DNA of 64,000 nt from Actinosynnema sp. ALI-1.44. Its GTDB lineage: Bacteria; Actinomycetota; Actinomycetes; Mycobacteriales; Pseudonocardiaceae. A program made the position numbers and the translations under genes. The stretch spans positions 310,001 to 374,000 of the forward strand of contig NZ_MTQO01000053.1 of the NCBI RefSeq assembly GCF_001984155.1, in the 5' to 3' direction. The notes beneath the pieces are model-generated. The model had not been told where the DNA came from. It did no database searches and saw only the letters and a program-made list of their open reading frames with translations. Positions 9,285 to 17,852 of the stretch are shown one piece after another. Positions within the stretch are counted from its first letter, which is position 1; every line of letters starts with the position of its first letter.

Positions 9285-10148
9285 GTGCGCAAGACCATCC
9301 GCCGCAGCATCCTCATCACCGCCACCGCGGCCTGTGCCCTCGGCTTCGGGGTTTTCCAGGCGTCCGCAGCGCCTGCTCCCACCCTGCCGGGTCTGCCGCT
9401 GTCCGGCCTGGGCGCGCTGACCAACCTGGGGACGTTGACCAACCTCAACGACAGCCTGGCGCTCATGCCGACCATGCCGACCATGCCGGAGATGCCAGCC
9501 GTCTCCGCCGAGGAGTCGCGTGATCTGCCGGTGGGCAATCTGCCGGTCGGGGACCTGGCTGGACTCGGTGGCCTGACGAAACTGCTTTCGGCGAGCCAGC
9601 TCACCGGAGACCTCCTCGGCGTGGGCCCCGTGACCGACCTGACCAAGCTGTCGGGAACCGGCGGTCTGCCCACCGACAAGCTCGGCCTGCCCACCGACAA
9701 GCTCGGCCTGCCGACCACCACGCGCGGTCTGCCCACCGACAAGGTCGGCCAGGTCACCGACAAGCTCGACCTGCCCGTGGACCTGACCCAGTTGCTCACG
9801 CAGCCGCAGTTGCCGACCGAGCCGAGCGACATCACCAATGCCTCGATCGTCGGCACGCTGGACCCCCACAACCTGCCCGTCGTGGCTGAGGGTGAGCACA
9901 AGATGCTGGTCGAGAGCCTGGCTCGGGGACTCGACAGCCTGGACGTCCAGGGTGGGCTGTCCAAGTCGACGGGGTCCGACCTGGCCACCCAGGCCGAGTC
10001 GGTGCAGCTGCCCGCAGGCTCGCCGCAGATGCTCAGCGTGCAGAGCGGCGGCCTGCCCGAGCAGCTGCCCGTCGTTTCCGGTGTCGACGCCGCTGACGCG
10101 TCCAGCATCACGGGTCTGGCCGGGGGGCTTGGCCTGCCGAAGGTCTGA
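9285..10148 (+). CDS. Exported Leu/Pro-repeat protein
   Basis: 287 residues, GTG start behind a strong AAGGAGAA site. Signal peptide: RKTIRRSILITATAACALGFGVFQASA with cleavage near SAAPAP. The mature chain is low complexity, rich in Leu, Pro, Gly and Asp, with a short internal repeat around residues 125-160 (GLPTDKLGLPTDKLGLPTTT). It resembles the non-repetitive tail of the preceding 1223-residue protein (LPRLP, LPVGNLPVGD), so the two may associate or derive from a common ancestor. Last gene of the exported cluster, closed by the terminator at 10166-10197. Function unknown. Confidence 0.7.
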   Translation: MRKTIRRSILITATAACALGFGVFQASAAPAPTLPGLPLSGLGALTNLGTLTNLNDSLALMPTMPTMPEMPAVSAEESRDLPVGNLPVGDLAGLGGLTKLLSASQLTGDLLGVGPVTDLTKLSGTGGLPTDKLGLPTDKLGLPTTTRGLPTDKVGQVTDKLDLPVDLTQLLTQPQLPTEPSDITNASIVGTLDPHNLPVVAEGEHKMLVESLARGLDSLDVQGGLSKSTGSDLATQAESVQLPAGSPQMLSVQSGGLPEQLPVVSGVDAADASSITGLAGGLGLPKV

Positions 10149-10165
10149 CCGTCGGTCTCGCTGAG

Positions 10166-10197
10166 CGGGCCCGAGAGCAACCGTGCTCTCGGGCCCG
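10166..10197. terminator. Bidirectional terminator hairpin
   Basis: A perfect 14-bp stem (CGGGCCCGAGAGCA / TGCTCTCGGGCCCG) with loop ACCG sits between the convergent exported-protein gene and the GGDEF-like gene; it can serve both. Confidence 0.8.
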
Positions 10198-10222
10198 TTC
10201 CCGTGTGCTCGGGCTTTCGTTC

Positions 10223-10612
10223 TCAGATCAGGGCGGCTTCGGCGCGGAACAGCATCTCGTGCACGCGGGCGGTGCCATCGCTCGTGGACCAGCCGGTTCT
10301 GGCGTTCGTGACGGTGCGGACGCGTTCGATGATCGGTTTCGCGTCGCCGTGGGGGTGTTCGGCGATGATCGCGACCAGGTCCGGCTCGTACTGGGCGACG
10401 GTGTGGTCGTCACGCATGGTCCGTCGCAACTGGACCGCGATGTCGGCGTCGCCCGGCACGAGCACGAGACTCACGAGTGTGCCGTGTGTTCTGACGCGGG
10501 TGAGGGCAAGGCCGAGGCGGTCGATCAGCAGTTCCCGGCAGGGCAGCCCGGTATGTGGATCAAGCAAGCCTTTGCCGTGCAACACTCCCATGACGAGTTC
10601 CGGCGCACGCAT
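10223..10612 (-). CDS. Degenerate GGDEF-like domain protein
   Basis: 129 residues if started at the ATG at 10612 (the frame stays open to a TTG at 10648). The N-terminal part shows the beginning of a GGDEF fold (DPHTGLPCRELLIDRLGLAL, followed by GTLVSLVLVP), but the signature GG(D/E)EF loop is absent, and the region where it should lie reads YEPDLVAIIAEH. It is therefore unlikely to make cyclic-di-GMP; it may bind a nucleotide or serve as a protein-interaction module. Same direction as the upstream dioxygenase with a 57-base gap. Confidence 0.6.
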   Translation of the reverse strand: MRAPELVMGVLHGKGLLDPHTGLPCRELLIDRLGLALTRVRTHGTLVSLVLVPGDADIAVQLRRTMRDDHTVAQYEPDLVAIIAEHPHGDAKPIIERVRTVTNARTGWSTSDGTARVHEMLFRAEAALI

Positions 10613-10669
10613 GGGTCCGAGTCTCCATTGTCCAACAAGGACACTCAAGTACCTCGGCCGGTGAGTTCC

Positions 10670-11449
10670 TCAATCGAACTGCACGGAACGCTTCGACAGG
10701 CCGTACCAGTAGCCGTCGATTGTCGTGTCCGCGTGCTCGTTGCGGTCGATGCTCGCGCCGAGCGCGACGAACAACGGCGCGAAGTGCTCGGTGCGCGGGT
10801 GGGCCAGCCGGGCGGCAGGCGCCTTGTGGCCGAAGTCCAGCAGCGCGTCGAAATCCCGTTCGGTCAGGACCTCCTTGCCCCACGCGTCGAACTCGCTCGA
10901 CCACTGCGGCGGGGTGATGTCCGTGCCCGCCGCCATGTTCATCCCGGTGAGGTTGTGGGTGAAGAAGCCGCTGCCGATGATCAGCACGCCCTCGTCGCGC
11001 AACGGCGCCAGTTTGCGGCCGAGGTCGAGCAGGCCGGACGGATCGAGCGTCGGCATCGAGATCTGCAGCACCGGGACGTCCGCCTCCGGGTACATCTCCA
11101 CCAGTGGGACGTACGCACCGTGGTCCAGGCCGCGTGCGGGCTCGTCACGCACCGGGGTGTCCGGCGACTGGACGAGCTTACGGACCTTGGCGGCCAGGTC
11201 AGGCGCGCCGGGTGCCGCGTACTTCACCTCGAAGAAGCGCTGCGGGAATCCCCAGAAGTCGTAGACCAGCGGCTGGGTGGTGGTGGCGCCGATGGTCAAC
11301 GGGGCCTCCTCCCAGTGCGCCGACACCACGAGGATCGCGGCGGGCCGCGGCAGATCCGCCGACCACCGCGCCAGTTGCCCCGTCCAGAGCGGGTCGTCGG
11401 CCAGCGGTGGCGCACCGTGGCTGAGGTACAGCACGGGCATCGTGCTCAT
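10670..11449 (-). CDS. DODA-type extradiol ring-cleavage dioxygenase (LigB family)
   Basis: 259 residues of the LigB/4,5-DOPA dioxygenase family (YgiD-like), which opens catechol rings using a single divalent metal. Expected histidines are visible in YLSHGAPPL (near residue 10), VVSAHWEEAP (near 45), GLDHGAYVPL and GFFTHNL. The ATG follows GGGAGGTG with good spacing. A palindrome at 11465-11480 just upstream is a candidate operator. The physiological substrate is unknown; soil actinomycetes carry several such stand-alone enzymes. Confidence 0.88.
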   Translation of the reverse strand: MSTMPVLYLSHGAPPLADDPLWTGQLARWSADLPRPAAILVVSAHWEEAPLTIGATTTQPLVYDFWGFPQRFFEVKYAAPGAPDLAAKVRKLVQSPDTPVRDEPARGLDHGAYVPLVEMYPEADVPVLQISMPTLDPSGLLDLGRKLAPLRDEGVLIIGSGFFTHNLTGMNMAAGTDITPPQWSSEFDAWGKEVLTERDFDALLDFGHKAPAARLAHPRTEHFAPLFVALGASIDRNEHADTTIDGYWYGLSKRSVQFD

Positions 11450-11464
11450 CGGGCACCTCCCAAA

Positions 11465-11480
11465 TGTTGAATCTTCAACA
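11465..11480. promoter_or_regulatory. Palindromic operator candidate for the dioxygenase gene
   Basis: TGTTGAATCTTCAACA is a palindrome with 7-bp arms and a 2-base centre, 16 bases upstream of the dioxygenase start. TTGAA-N2-TTCAA is the type of site bound by MarR-family regulators; no such regulator is adjacent, so the cognate factor is unknown. Confidence 0.5.
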
Positions 11481-11562
11481 ACCAGGCTACACCTGTCCTG
11501 GCTGCGTCACCACGACAAATACTGAGTTGTGAGGCCCCGGCCGGGCGGTCATCCTGGCGGGC

Positions 11563-12381
11563 ATGGACTCGGTGACGATCAACAAGGCCCACTGGGACGA
11601 GCGTGCGCCCGCCCACGCCGCATCCGCCGACTACGGCATCGCCCGGTTCCTCGCCGACCCGGCGCACCTGAGCGCCGTCGTCCGCTTCGACAAGCCACGG
11701 CTCGGTCCGATCGACGGCCTGCGTGGCGTGCACCTGCAGTGCCACATCGGCACCGACACCCTGTCGTTGGCCAGGCTTGGCGCGCACATGACCGGACTGG
11801 ACTTCTCCCCGGCCGCACTCGCCGAAGCCCGAAAGCAGACCGAAGCGGCCGGAGCGGAGATCCCCTTCCACGAATCCGATGTCCACGACGCGGTCGACGT
11901 CCTCGGCGCGGAGTCCTTCGACCTCGTCTACACCGGAGTCGGCGCATTGTGCTGGCTGCCTTCGGTTTCCCGTTGGGCACAGGTCGTCTCGTCGCTGCTG
12001 CGGCCCGGCGGCAGGCTCTTCATCCGCGAGGGCCACCCGATGCTGTGGGGCATCGACGAAACGGCACCGGTCCCGTACCCGCACTACTCGTACTTCGAAC
12101 AGGCCGAACCGATGGTCTTCGACGAGGACAGCACGTACGTCACGACCGACGTGAGTTTCCACAACGGCCTGTCCCACAGCTGGAACCACGGCATGGCCGA
12201 GATCATCACGGCCCTGATGGACAACGGGCTGCGCCTGACCCAGTTCGTCGAGCACGACAGCGTGCCGTGGAACGCCGTGCCCGGCCACATGACCTTGGAC
12301 CCGGCGACCGAGGAGTGGAGCTTCACCGAGAACCGGAGCCGGGTGGCCTGCTCGTACACCCTGCAGGCGGTCAAGCAGTAG
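11563..12381 (+). CDS. SAM-dependent class I methyltransferase
   Basis: 272 residues. The core shows a Methyltransf_11/25 layout: motif I around GVHLQCHIGTDTLSLARLG (the usual GxGxG is altered to CHIGTD, as in a known actinobacterial subfamily), motif II MTGLDFSPAAL, and motif IV FDLVYTGVGALCWL followed by LLRPGGRLFIREGHP. The N-terminal INKAHWDERAPAH motif is typical of small-molecule methyltransferases. Substrate unknown. The start could instead be the GTG three codons downstream. Divergent from the dioxygenase gene across a 113-base gap and convergent with the hydrolase, only 2 bases between stops. Confidence 0.82.
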   Translation: MDSVTINKAHWDERAPAHAASADYGIARFLADPAHLSAVVRFDKPRLGPIDGLRGVHLQCHIGTDTLSLARLGAHMTGLDFSPAALAEARKQTEAAGAEIPFHESDVHDAVDVLGAESFDLVYTGVGALCWLPSVSRWAQVVSSLLRPGGRLFIREGHPMLWGIDETAPVPYPHYSYFEQAEPMVFDEDSTYVTTDVSFHNGLSHSWNHGMAEIITALMDNGLRLTQFVEHDSVPWNAVPGHMTLDPATEEWSFTENRSRVACSYTLQAVKQ

Positions 12382-12383
12382 GC

Positions 12384-13478
12384 CTACGGGTGGTCGAAGC
12401 CGACCTCCGGGAAGTCGGCCGACGGTCCGGTGAGCAGGCGCTGCGGGATGCCACGCAGGTGCTGGTCGACGAACGCGGCGACATACGACCTGGTCATGTG
12501 GATGTCACGGGCGTCGGCCGGCCGCAGGAGGTGGGTCATGTCGGTGAAGGAGTAGTGGCTGCCGGTGGTCGCGGTCAGCCAGCGCTTCCAGCCGGACATC
12601 CGCGGCCACACCGTTTCCCACGACGGGTCGTACTCCTCGTTGCCGGGCACGTGCAGGTCCGGACTGCCGAACAGCAGGAACGGGCGGTCGAGCGGATCGG
12701 ACGGCAGCATCGCGCCGTCCATGTTGATCCCGGCGTCGATGCGCCGGTCGGCACGCATCGCCGTCGCCGCACCACTCCCGCCCATGGAATGCCCGACGAC
12801 GGCAATGTGGTGCCGGTCGACCAGCGGGTTGCGGCTCAGTTGGTCGAGCACGAACGACAGGTCGGCGCCTCGGCTGAGCGCGATCTTGCCGATCCCGATC
12901 TTGCCGGGGAGTTCGCAGGCCGAGCAGGGCAGCACGCCGCCGGGGAACTTGGTGGCGACGGACTCGTAGGCGTGGTCGACGGCCGCGGCGACGTAACCGC
13001 GTGAGGCCAGGTCCTCGGCCAGGGCGGTCATCGTGTGGCGTGGCATGGTGAAACCGGGTGACAGCAGGACAAGCGGCCGTCGACCTGACAGTGGGAGGGC
13101 GTCGGTACGCGACCACGTGCGGGTGCCGGCGAGCTTGTCGGCGGGCAGGTTCACGCTCGGGCCAGCGTGTTCCATGAGTGCTTCGGCCTCAGCGATGTCC
13201 ATGTAGCGGGCCTTGCCACCGGTCCCCCGTACAGCGGGGTAGTACGTCGTGACCATGAGCCGACGCGGTCCGGCTTCTGGCACCCACGGATCGACACGAC
13301 TGTGGTCGGTGAGGACGATCGTGGTGCGCCCAACCGCATCACGCCCAGTGGGCGCGGGCAGTGAGAGTTCTGCCGATTCCGCAGTTGCGGGTGTGGCCAC
13401 GCAAAGCAAGGCGACCGCCGCCATGACACCAACCGTTCGCACGCTCTGACTGTGCCGTGACAAACGAAGGCTCGGCAT
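12384..13478 (-). CDS. Exported alpha/beta hydrolase, PAF-acetylhydrolase-like
   Basis: 364 residues from the ATG at 13478, which opens a signal peptide (SQSVRTVGVMAAVALLCVATPATA). The mature protein has an alpha/beta hydrolase fold with the nucleophile elbow GHSMGGSGA, an acidic residue in GINMDGAML and a catalytic histidine in TGSHYSFTDMTHL; this arrangement is characteristic of PAF-AH/lipase-like secreted esterases. It likely hydrolyses lipid or short-chain esters outside the cell. Encoded on the same strand as the MFS transporter, 34 bases downstream. Confidence 0.82.
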   Translation of the reverse strand: MPSLRLSRHSQSVRTVGVMAAVALLCVATPATAESAELSLPAPTGRDAVGRTTIVLTDHSRVDPWVPEAGPRRLMVTTYYPAVRGTGGKARYMDIAEAEALMEHAGPSVNLPADKLAGTRTWSRTDALPLSGRRPLVLLSPGFTMPRHTMTALAEDLASRGYVAAAVDHAYESVATKFPGGVLPCSACELPGKIGIGKIALSRGADLSFVLDQLSRNPLVDRHHIAVVGHSMGGSGAATAMRADRRIDAGINMDGAMLPSDPLDRPFLLFGSPDLHVPGNEEYDPSWETVWPRMSGWKRWLTATTGSHYSFTDMTHLLRPADARDIHMTRSYVAAFVDQHLRGIPQRLLTGPSADFPEVGFDHP

Positions 13479-13512
13479 CGGGAACCACCCGGAGCCGACC
13501 CCTGGAACCGTG

Positions 13513-14826
13513 TCACGTGTACTCCGGGACACGGTGCCGCATCAGCACCGCGGATCCGGCCGCGGCCACGAGCGCGCCAGCGGCCACCCATTGCACCGCA
13601 GCGAAACCCGCGCCGAGGAACACGCTCCCCAGCAACGCGACCCCGAGAGTGCCGCCGAGTTGTTGCACCGCGTTGAGCAGACCAGCCGCCGAACCGGCTT
13701 CCTGCGGACCGACATCCCGCAGCGCCAACGTGAAGAACGGCGTCGTGAACAACCCGGCACCACAGCCACCGATCGCCAACGCCACCAGGACCCCCGGCTG
13801 CGGCAGGCCGAGCAGGACGACACCGACCAGCAGAACCCCAGCTCCGACGAACATCACCCGGCGCCCGTAGCGCGGCACCAGGTGCGCTCCGGCCGTCCAC
13901 GAAGCGATGCCCATACCGACCGACCACGGCACCATGGCCAACCCGGCCGCCCGCGCGTCCATGCCTTGGTCGAACTGCATGTGCAGCACCAACACCAGCA
14001 TCAACCCGGTCAGCACAGCGAAGAACACCATGGAGGTGATCAGCGCCGCCGGGAAACCGCGCCCGACGAACAGGCTGGACTCGATCAGCGTTCCGCGCCG
14101 CTGTTGTGCCGCGAACAGCAGCAGGACAACGAATCCGGCGGCGATCACCAGCCACGGCGGCACGAACCAGCCGTCCTTGCCGGTCTCGATCAACGGGTAC
14201 ACCACCAGCCCGCTGCCCAGCGCGGCCAGCGCGGTTCCGGTCAGGTCCAGCTTCGGCCGTCGCGGCGCGCGGTCCTCAAGGATGAGCGGGCTGACGGCGA
14301 GCACTGCGACCGACAGCGGCAGGTTGATCAGGAACACCGCGTGCCACGACATCCCCTGGGTGAGCAGCCCGCCTGCCACGGGTCCGCACACCGCCGCCAA
14401 CCCCATCACCGGACCGATGCTGCCCAGTGCCTTGCCCAGCTCCGCACCCCGGAACATTGCCTTGACCAGGCCGAATGTCTGAGGGATGACCATCGCCGCT
14501 GCCACCCCTTGCAGGGCACGAGCGGAGATCAGCAGCCACGGCGTGGGGGACACCGCGCACACCGCCGACGTCACCGCGAACCCGCCGACGCCGAGTTGGA
14601 AGATCCGTCGTCTGCCGGCGATGTCACCCAGCCGCCCGCCTGTGATCAGCAGCAACGCGAAGGGCAACGTGTACGCGGCTGTGTACCACTGCACTTGCGA
14701 CGCGGAACCGCCCAGCTCGCCGTGGATGGCCGGGGCCGCGACCTGGACGATCGTGCCGTCCAGCATGTTCATCGCCTCGGCCACCAGTACGGCGGTCAGC
14801 GCGAGCCAGCGCCATCGGTAATCCAT
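13513..14826 (-). CDS. MFS drug exporter, DHA2-like
   Basis: 437 residues with about 14 hydrophobic segments. Motif A of the major facilitator family (GGRLGDIAGRRRIF) lies near residue 60 and motif C-like GPVMGLAAVCGPVAGG near 140; an early MLDGTIVQVAAP motif is typical of EmrB/QacA H+-antiporters. The chosen ATG (MDYRWRW) follows GGGGAGG. Transcribed divergently from the Lrp-type regulator across 120 bases, a layout expected for a ligand-responsive exporter. It likely exports a hydrophobic compound or amino acid derivative. Confidence 0.88.
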   Translation of the reverse strand: MDYRWRWLALTAVLVAEAMNMLDGTIVQVAAPAIHGELGGSASQVQWYTAAYTLPFALLLITGGRLGDIAGRRRIFQLGVGGFAVTSAVCAVSPTPWLLISARALQGVAAAMVIPQTFGLVKAMFRGAELGKALGSIGPVMGLAAVCGPVAGGLLTQGMSWHAVFLINLPLSVAVLAVSPLILEDRAPRRPKLDLTGTALAALGSGLVVYPLIETGKDGWFVPPWLVIAAGFVVLLLFAAQQRRGTLIESSLFVGRGFPAALITSMVFFAVLTGLMLVLVLHMQFDQGMDARAAGLAMVPWSVGMGIASWTAGAHLVPRYGRRVMFVGAGVLLVGVVLLGLPQPGVLVALAIGGCGAGLFTTPFFTLALRDVGPQEAGSAAGLLNAVQQLGGTLGVALLGSVFLGAGFAAVQWVAAGALVAAAGSAVLMRHRVPEYT

Positions 14827-14946
14827 GTGTTCCTCCCCATCGGTGATTCCGGGAGCTAGTCTCAGGACAATGAGGAGAAACGAGTAGCCAAGCAGTGCCG
14901 GGTGCAAGGAACTGCCATCTGGAACCGTGATGTGGAGATATCAGCC

Positions 14947-15915
14947 ATGCTGGACGACCTGGACCGTGCGCTGGTGCACGCCCTGCACATCGACGGCCGG
15001 GTGCCGTTCAGCCGGTTGGCCGAGGTACTCGGCACCTCCGCGCAGACGATGATCCGGCGCTACCAGCGGCTGCGGGCCGAGGCCGGGTTGCGCGTGATCG
15101 GCCTGCCCAGCCCCGGTTTCGACGGGTACCAGCAGTGGATCGTGCGGCTCACCGCCGGCCCGGCCAGCGCACAGGACATCGCGCACGCGCTGGCCAGACG
15201 ACCGGACACCTCGTGGGTACAGCTGACCTCCGGCGGCACCGAGATCTCCGCGATCATCCGGGCGCTGCCCGGGGCGGACCAGCCGCATTCGTTGTTGCTA
15301 CGCGACATTCCACGAACCGCGAGCGTCACCGCCGTTTCGGCGCACTGCATCCTGCACATGTACCTCGGCGGCCCGACCACATGGCACGGGCGCACCGCAG
15401 CGCTCACACCCGACCAGGTCGCCGCGCTCAGCCCACCACAACCCACTGGGGCACACCCGGAACTCGGGCCGGTCGAACAGCGTCTGCTCGCCACGTTGCT
15501 GCACGACGGTCGCGCGAGTTACTCCGTCCTCGCCGAGGCGACCGGGTGGTCGCAGTCCACAGTGGCCCGTCGCGTGGCCGAGCTGCGGTCGAGCGGAGCC
15601 GTGTTCTTCGACGTGGACATCACCGCCGAACTTCCCGGCCAGCGCACCAAAGCGATGCTGTGGATGTCCATACCCCCGGCGGAGGTGGACGATGTCGGAC
15701 GAACCCTCGCGCAGCACGGCGAACTGGCGGTGGTGGCAGCCACGACCGGGCCGACCAACCTGCTGGCGACCGCGCTGTGCGCCAGCCCCCAAGCCCTGCA
15801 CGAGTATCTGGTCGGCAGACTGGCCCTCCCCGCCATCACGGGCATCGAGACCTCGCCGGTGCTGCACACGGTGAAGCAGGCAGGTCCGCTCACTGCGGAC
15901 GTCAGGCGGTCTTGA
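14947..15915 (+). CDS. Lrp/AsnC family regulator with duplicated HTH units
   Basis: 322 residues, about twice the usual Lrp length. Residues 1-55 form one AsnC-type helix-turn-helix (LDDLDRALVHALHIDGR ... SQTMIRRYQRL region), followed by a RAM-like ligand domain; a second HTH starts near residue 178 (GPVEQRLLATLLHDGRASY ... STVARRVAELRSSG), followed by another effector-type stretch. Such double-headed Lrp proteins occur in actinobacteria. The divergent MFS exporter is the likely target. ATG at 14947 is preceded by GGAG. Confidence 0.85.
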   Translation: MLDDLDRALVHALHIDGRVPFSRLAEVLGTSAQTMIRRYQRLRAEAGLRVIGLPSPGFDGYQQWIVRLTAGPASAQDIAHALARRPDTSWVQLTSGGTEISAIIRALPGADQPHSLLLRDIPRTASVTAVSAHCILHMYLGGPTTWHGRTAALTPDQVAALSPPQPTGAHPELGPVEQRLLATLLHDGRASYSVLAEATGWSQSTVARRVAELRSSGAVFFDVDITAELPGQRTKAMLWMSIPPAEVDDVGRTLAQHGELAVVAATTGPTNLLATALCASPQALHEYLVGRLALPAITGIETSPVLHTVKQAGPLTADVRRS

Positions 15916-15948
15916 TCGCGCCGCCGTAGCGTGCTCTGAGGCGGCGCG

Positions 15949-16629
15949 TCAGCCTGAGACGCGGGCCTTGATGCCGTCGAGGAGGAAGTCGAGGCCGGTG
16001 CGGAAGGTCTGGTCGGCATCCAGGTGCGGGCCGTCGTGGACCATCCTGGACAGCGCGGGGAACTTGCCGGTGGCGAAGGTCCGAACCAGATAAGGGCCGT
16101 AGGTGACCTGCCACTGCGTCTTGTCCATCCCCGTGGCCCGCTCGGCGCGCCGCTCGGTGATCTCCCGGCGCACCGCGCCGATCACGTACGCGTTGACCGC
16201 GTCGACCGCCGGAACGACGACGTCCAGGTCGACGCCTGCCATCGCGGCCAGCACCGCTTCCCCGCTCGCCAGCGTGTTCGGTCCGAGCTGTGGCCGTCCG
16301 CCGATCAGGTCGGCCAGCCATTCGTGCTGGTGAGCGGCCTGCCGGATGGATTGGGCAAGGGAGTGCAGCACCTCTCGCCAGTCGTCGCCGACCGGTTGGA
16401 TCTCGCTGTACACCGCGTCGACCATCAGGTCGAGCAACTCCTCCTTGGTGGCGATGTAGCCGTAGAGCCGCATCGGCCCGACGTCCAGCGCGGCGGCCAC
16501 CTTGCGCAGCGACACCGCGTCCAGGCCGTCGGCGTCGGCCAGCCGGATCGCCGCCCGAACGATCCGCTCCCGGCTCAGCGGGGCCGGTACCGGTCGATCC
16601 TGCGGCTCTGGCCTTTCCCACACCAACAT
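15949..16629 (-). CDS. TetR family repressor (TetR_C type)
   Basis: 226 residues. N-terminal HTH: LSRERIVRAAIRLADADG ... SLRKVAAALDVGPMRLYGY (residues 20-65), matching the TetR DNA-binding signature. The C-terminal region resembles TetR_C drug-binding domains (AVYSEIQPVGDDWREVLHSL, then TFATGKFPALSRM). Encoded divergently from the TetX-like monooxygenase, with a 17-bp palindrome in between, so it almost certainly represses that gene and itself, responding to the enzyme's substrate. Confidence 0.88.
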   Translation of the reverse strand: MLVWERPEPQDRPVPAPLSRERIVRAAIRLADADGLDAVSLRKVAAALDVGPMRLYGYIATKEELLDLMVDAVYSEIQPVGDDWREVLHSLAQSIRQAAHQHEWLADLIGGRPQLGPNTLASGEAVLAAMAGVDLDVVVPAVDAVNAYVIGAVRREITERRAERATGMDKTQWQVTYGPYLVRTFATGKFPALSRMVHDGPHLDADQTFRTGLDFLLDGIKARVSG

Positions 16630-16669
16630 GCGACGACAGTACAGCGCTCGGTGCGATACGGCGTACTGT

Positions 16670-16686
16670 TCGATACAGTGTATCGA
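16670..16686. promoter_or_regulatory. TetR operator candidate
   Basis: TCGATACAGTGTATCGA is a 17-bp palindrome perfect in both 8-base arms around a central G, lying in the 84-base gap between the divergent tetR and monooxygenase genes. Further GATAC/GTAC half-sites lie at about 16654-16667. It fits a TetR dimer site overlapping the promoter of the monooxygenase. Confidence 0.75.
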
Positions 16687-16713
16687 GAGACGTAGTGAAT
16701 CGAGGAGATGACC

Positions 16714-17823
16714 ATGACCATCGCCATCGTCGGAGCAGGCTTGGGCGGCCTTGCCCTAGCCAGAGTGCTGCACGTGAACGGCATCGAAGCCGTTGTGTAC
16801 GAACGTGAACCGTCACGCGACGCGCGTGGTCAAGGCGGCATGCTCGACATCCACTCGGGGCAGCGGGCGCTGCGCGAGGCCGGGCTGATGGACCAGTTCC
16901 TCGCGATCGCCCGTGGTGAGGGCCAGGACATGCGGCTGCTTGAGCCGGACGGCACCCTGTTGCTGCAGGAGGACACGCCCGACGATGCCCCGCTCTTGCG
17001 CCCCGAGGTCGACCGCGCCGACCTGCGCAACCTGCTGCTGGATTCCCTTCCCCGAGACGCGGTGCGCTGGGGACACGCCTTCGAATCCACCGACAACGGC
17101 GTGCTGCGTTTTTCTGACGGCAGCACAGCGACTTATGACCTGCTGGTCGGCGCCGACGGCGCGAACTCGCGTGTCCGCTCGATGCTCACCGACGCCCAGC
17201 CGACGCACATCGGCCAGAACGCCGTCGAACTCGGCATTCCCGACATCGACCACACCCACCCCGACCTCGCCGCGATGGTGGGCCGTGGCAACTACTGGGT
17301 GCTCGGCGACGGGAAATCCCTTGCGGCGCAGCGCAACGGTGACGGCCGCGTGCGCATCGGCCTCAGCTTCTACAACACCGCCGAGGACTGGTTCGCCGCC
17401 AGCGGGATCCCCTTCGACGACCCGGCCACCGCCCGGACGCGGCTGATCGAGCAGTTGGCAGGCTGGGACCCGCGGTTCACCGCGCTGATCGCAGCCTGCG
17501 ACGACTCGATCCGGCTGTGGCCGATAACCACGCTCCCGATCGGCCTGACCTGGCCGTCGACGCCAGGCGTCACGCTGGTCGGCGACGCCGCACACCTGAT
17601 GCCACCCGTCGGCGAGGGAGCCAACATGGCACTGCTCGACGGTGCCCTGCTCGGCCTCGCACTGGCCGCGCACCCGGACGACCACCCCGCCGCCGTCGAA
17701 GAATACGAAAGCGAGATGTTCGAACGCACCAGCGCCGCCGCCCGGAAGTCAGCGCAGATCCAGCAGTTGCTGACATCCCCGGACGCCGCCCGGAAAATGC
17801 TCGCGTTCTTCCAATCGAGCTGA
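16714..17823 (+). CDS. TetX-like FAD-dependent monooxygenase
   Basis: 369 residues. Class A flavoprotein hydroxylase: FAD-binding GAGLGGLALARVLHVNG (residues 5-22), YEREPSRDARGQGGMLDIHS, a DG motif (GADGANSRVRSML) and the second FAD motif GDAAHLMPPVGEGANMALLDG. The order and spacing of GGxLDIH, the arginine-rich segment and GDAAHLMPP match the tetracycline-inactivating Tet(X) family, which hydroxylates tetracyclines using NADPH and O2. Actinobacterial relatives may act on aromatic antibiotics or pigments; tetracycline activity is inference. Start: ATG at 16714 sits 6 bases after GAGGAG, whereas the ATG at 16708 directly abuts that site. Regulated by the divergent TetR. Confidence 0.85.
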   Translation: MTIAIVGAGLGGLALARVLHVNGIEAVVYEREPSRDARGQGGMLDIHSGQRALREAGLMDQFLAIARGEGQDMRLLEPDGTLLLQEDTPDDAPLLRPEVDRADLRNLLLDSLPRDAVRWGHAFESTDNGVLRFSDGSTATYDLLVGADGANSRVRSMLTDAQPTHIGQNAVELGIPDIDHTHPDLAAMVGRGNYWVLGDGKSLAAQRNGDGRVRIGLSFYNTAEDWFAASGIPFDDPATARTRLIEQLAGWDPRFTALIAACDDSIRLWPITTLPIGLTWPSTPGVTLVGDAAHLMPPVGEGANMALLDGALLGLALAAHPDDHPAAVEEYESEMFERTSAAARKSAQIQQLLTSPDAARKMLAFFQSS

Positions 17824-17852
17824 GCGGCATCGCGAACCGGCCGACGCGCGTC

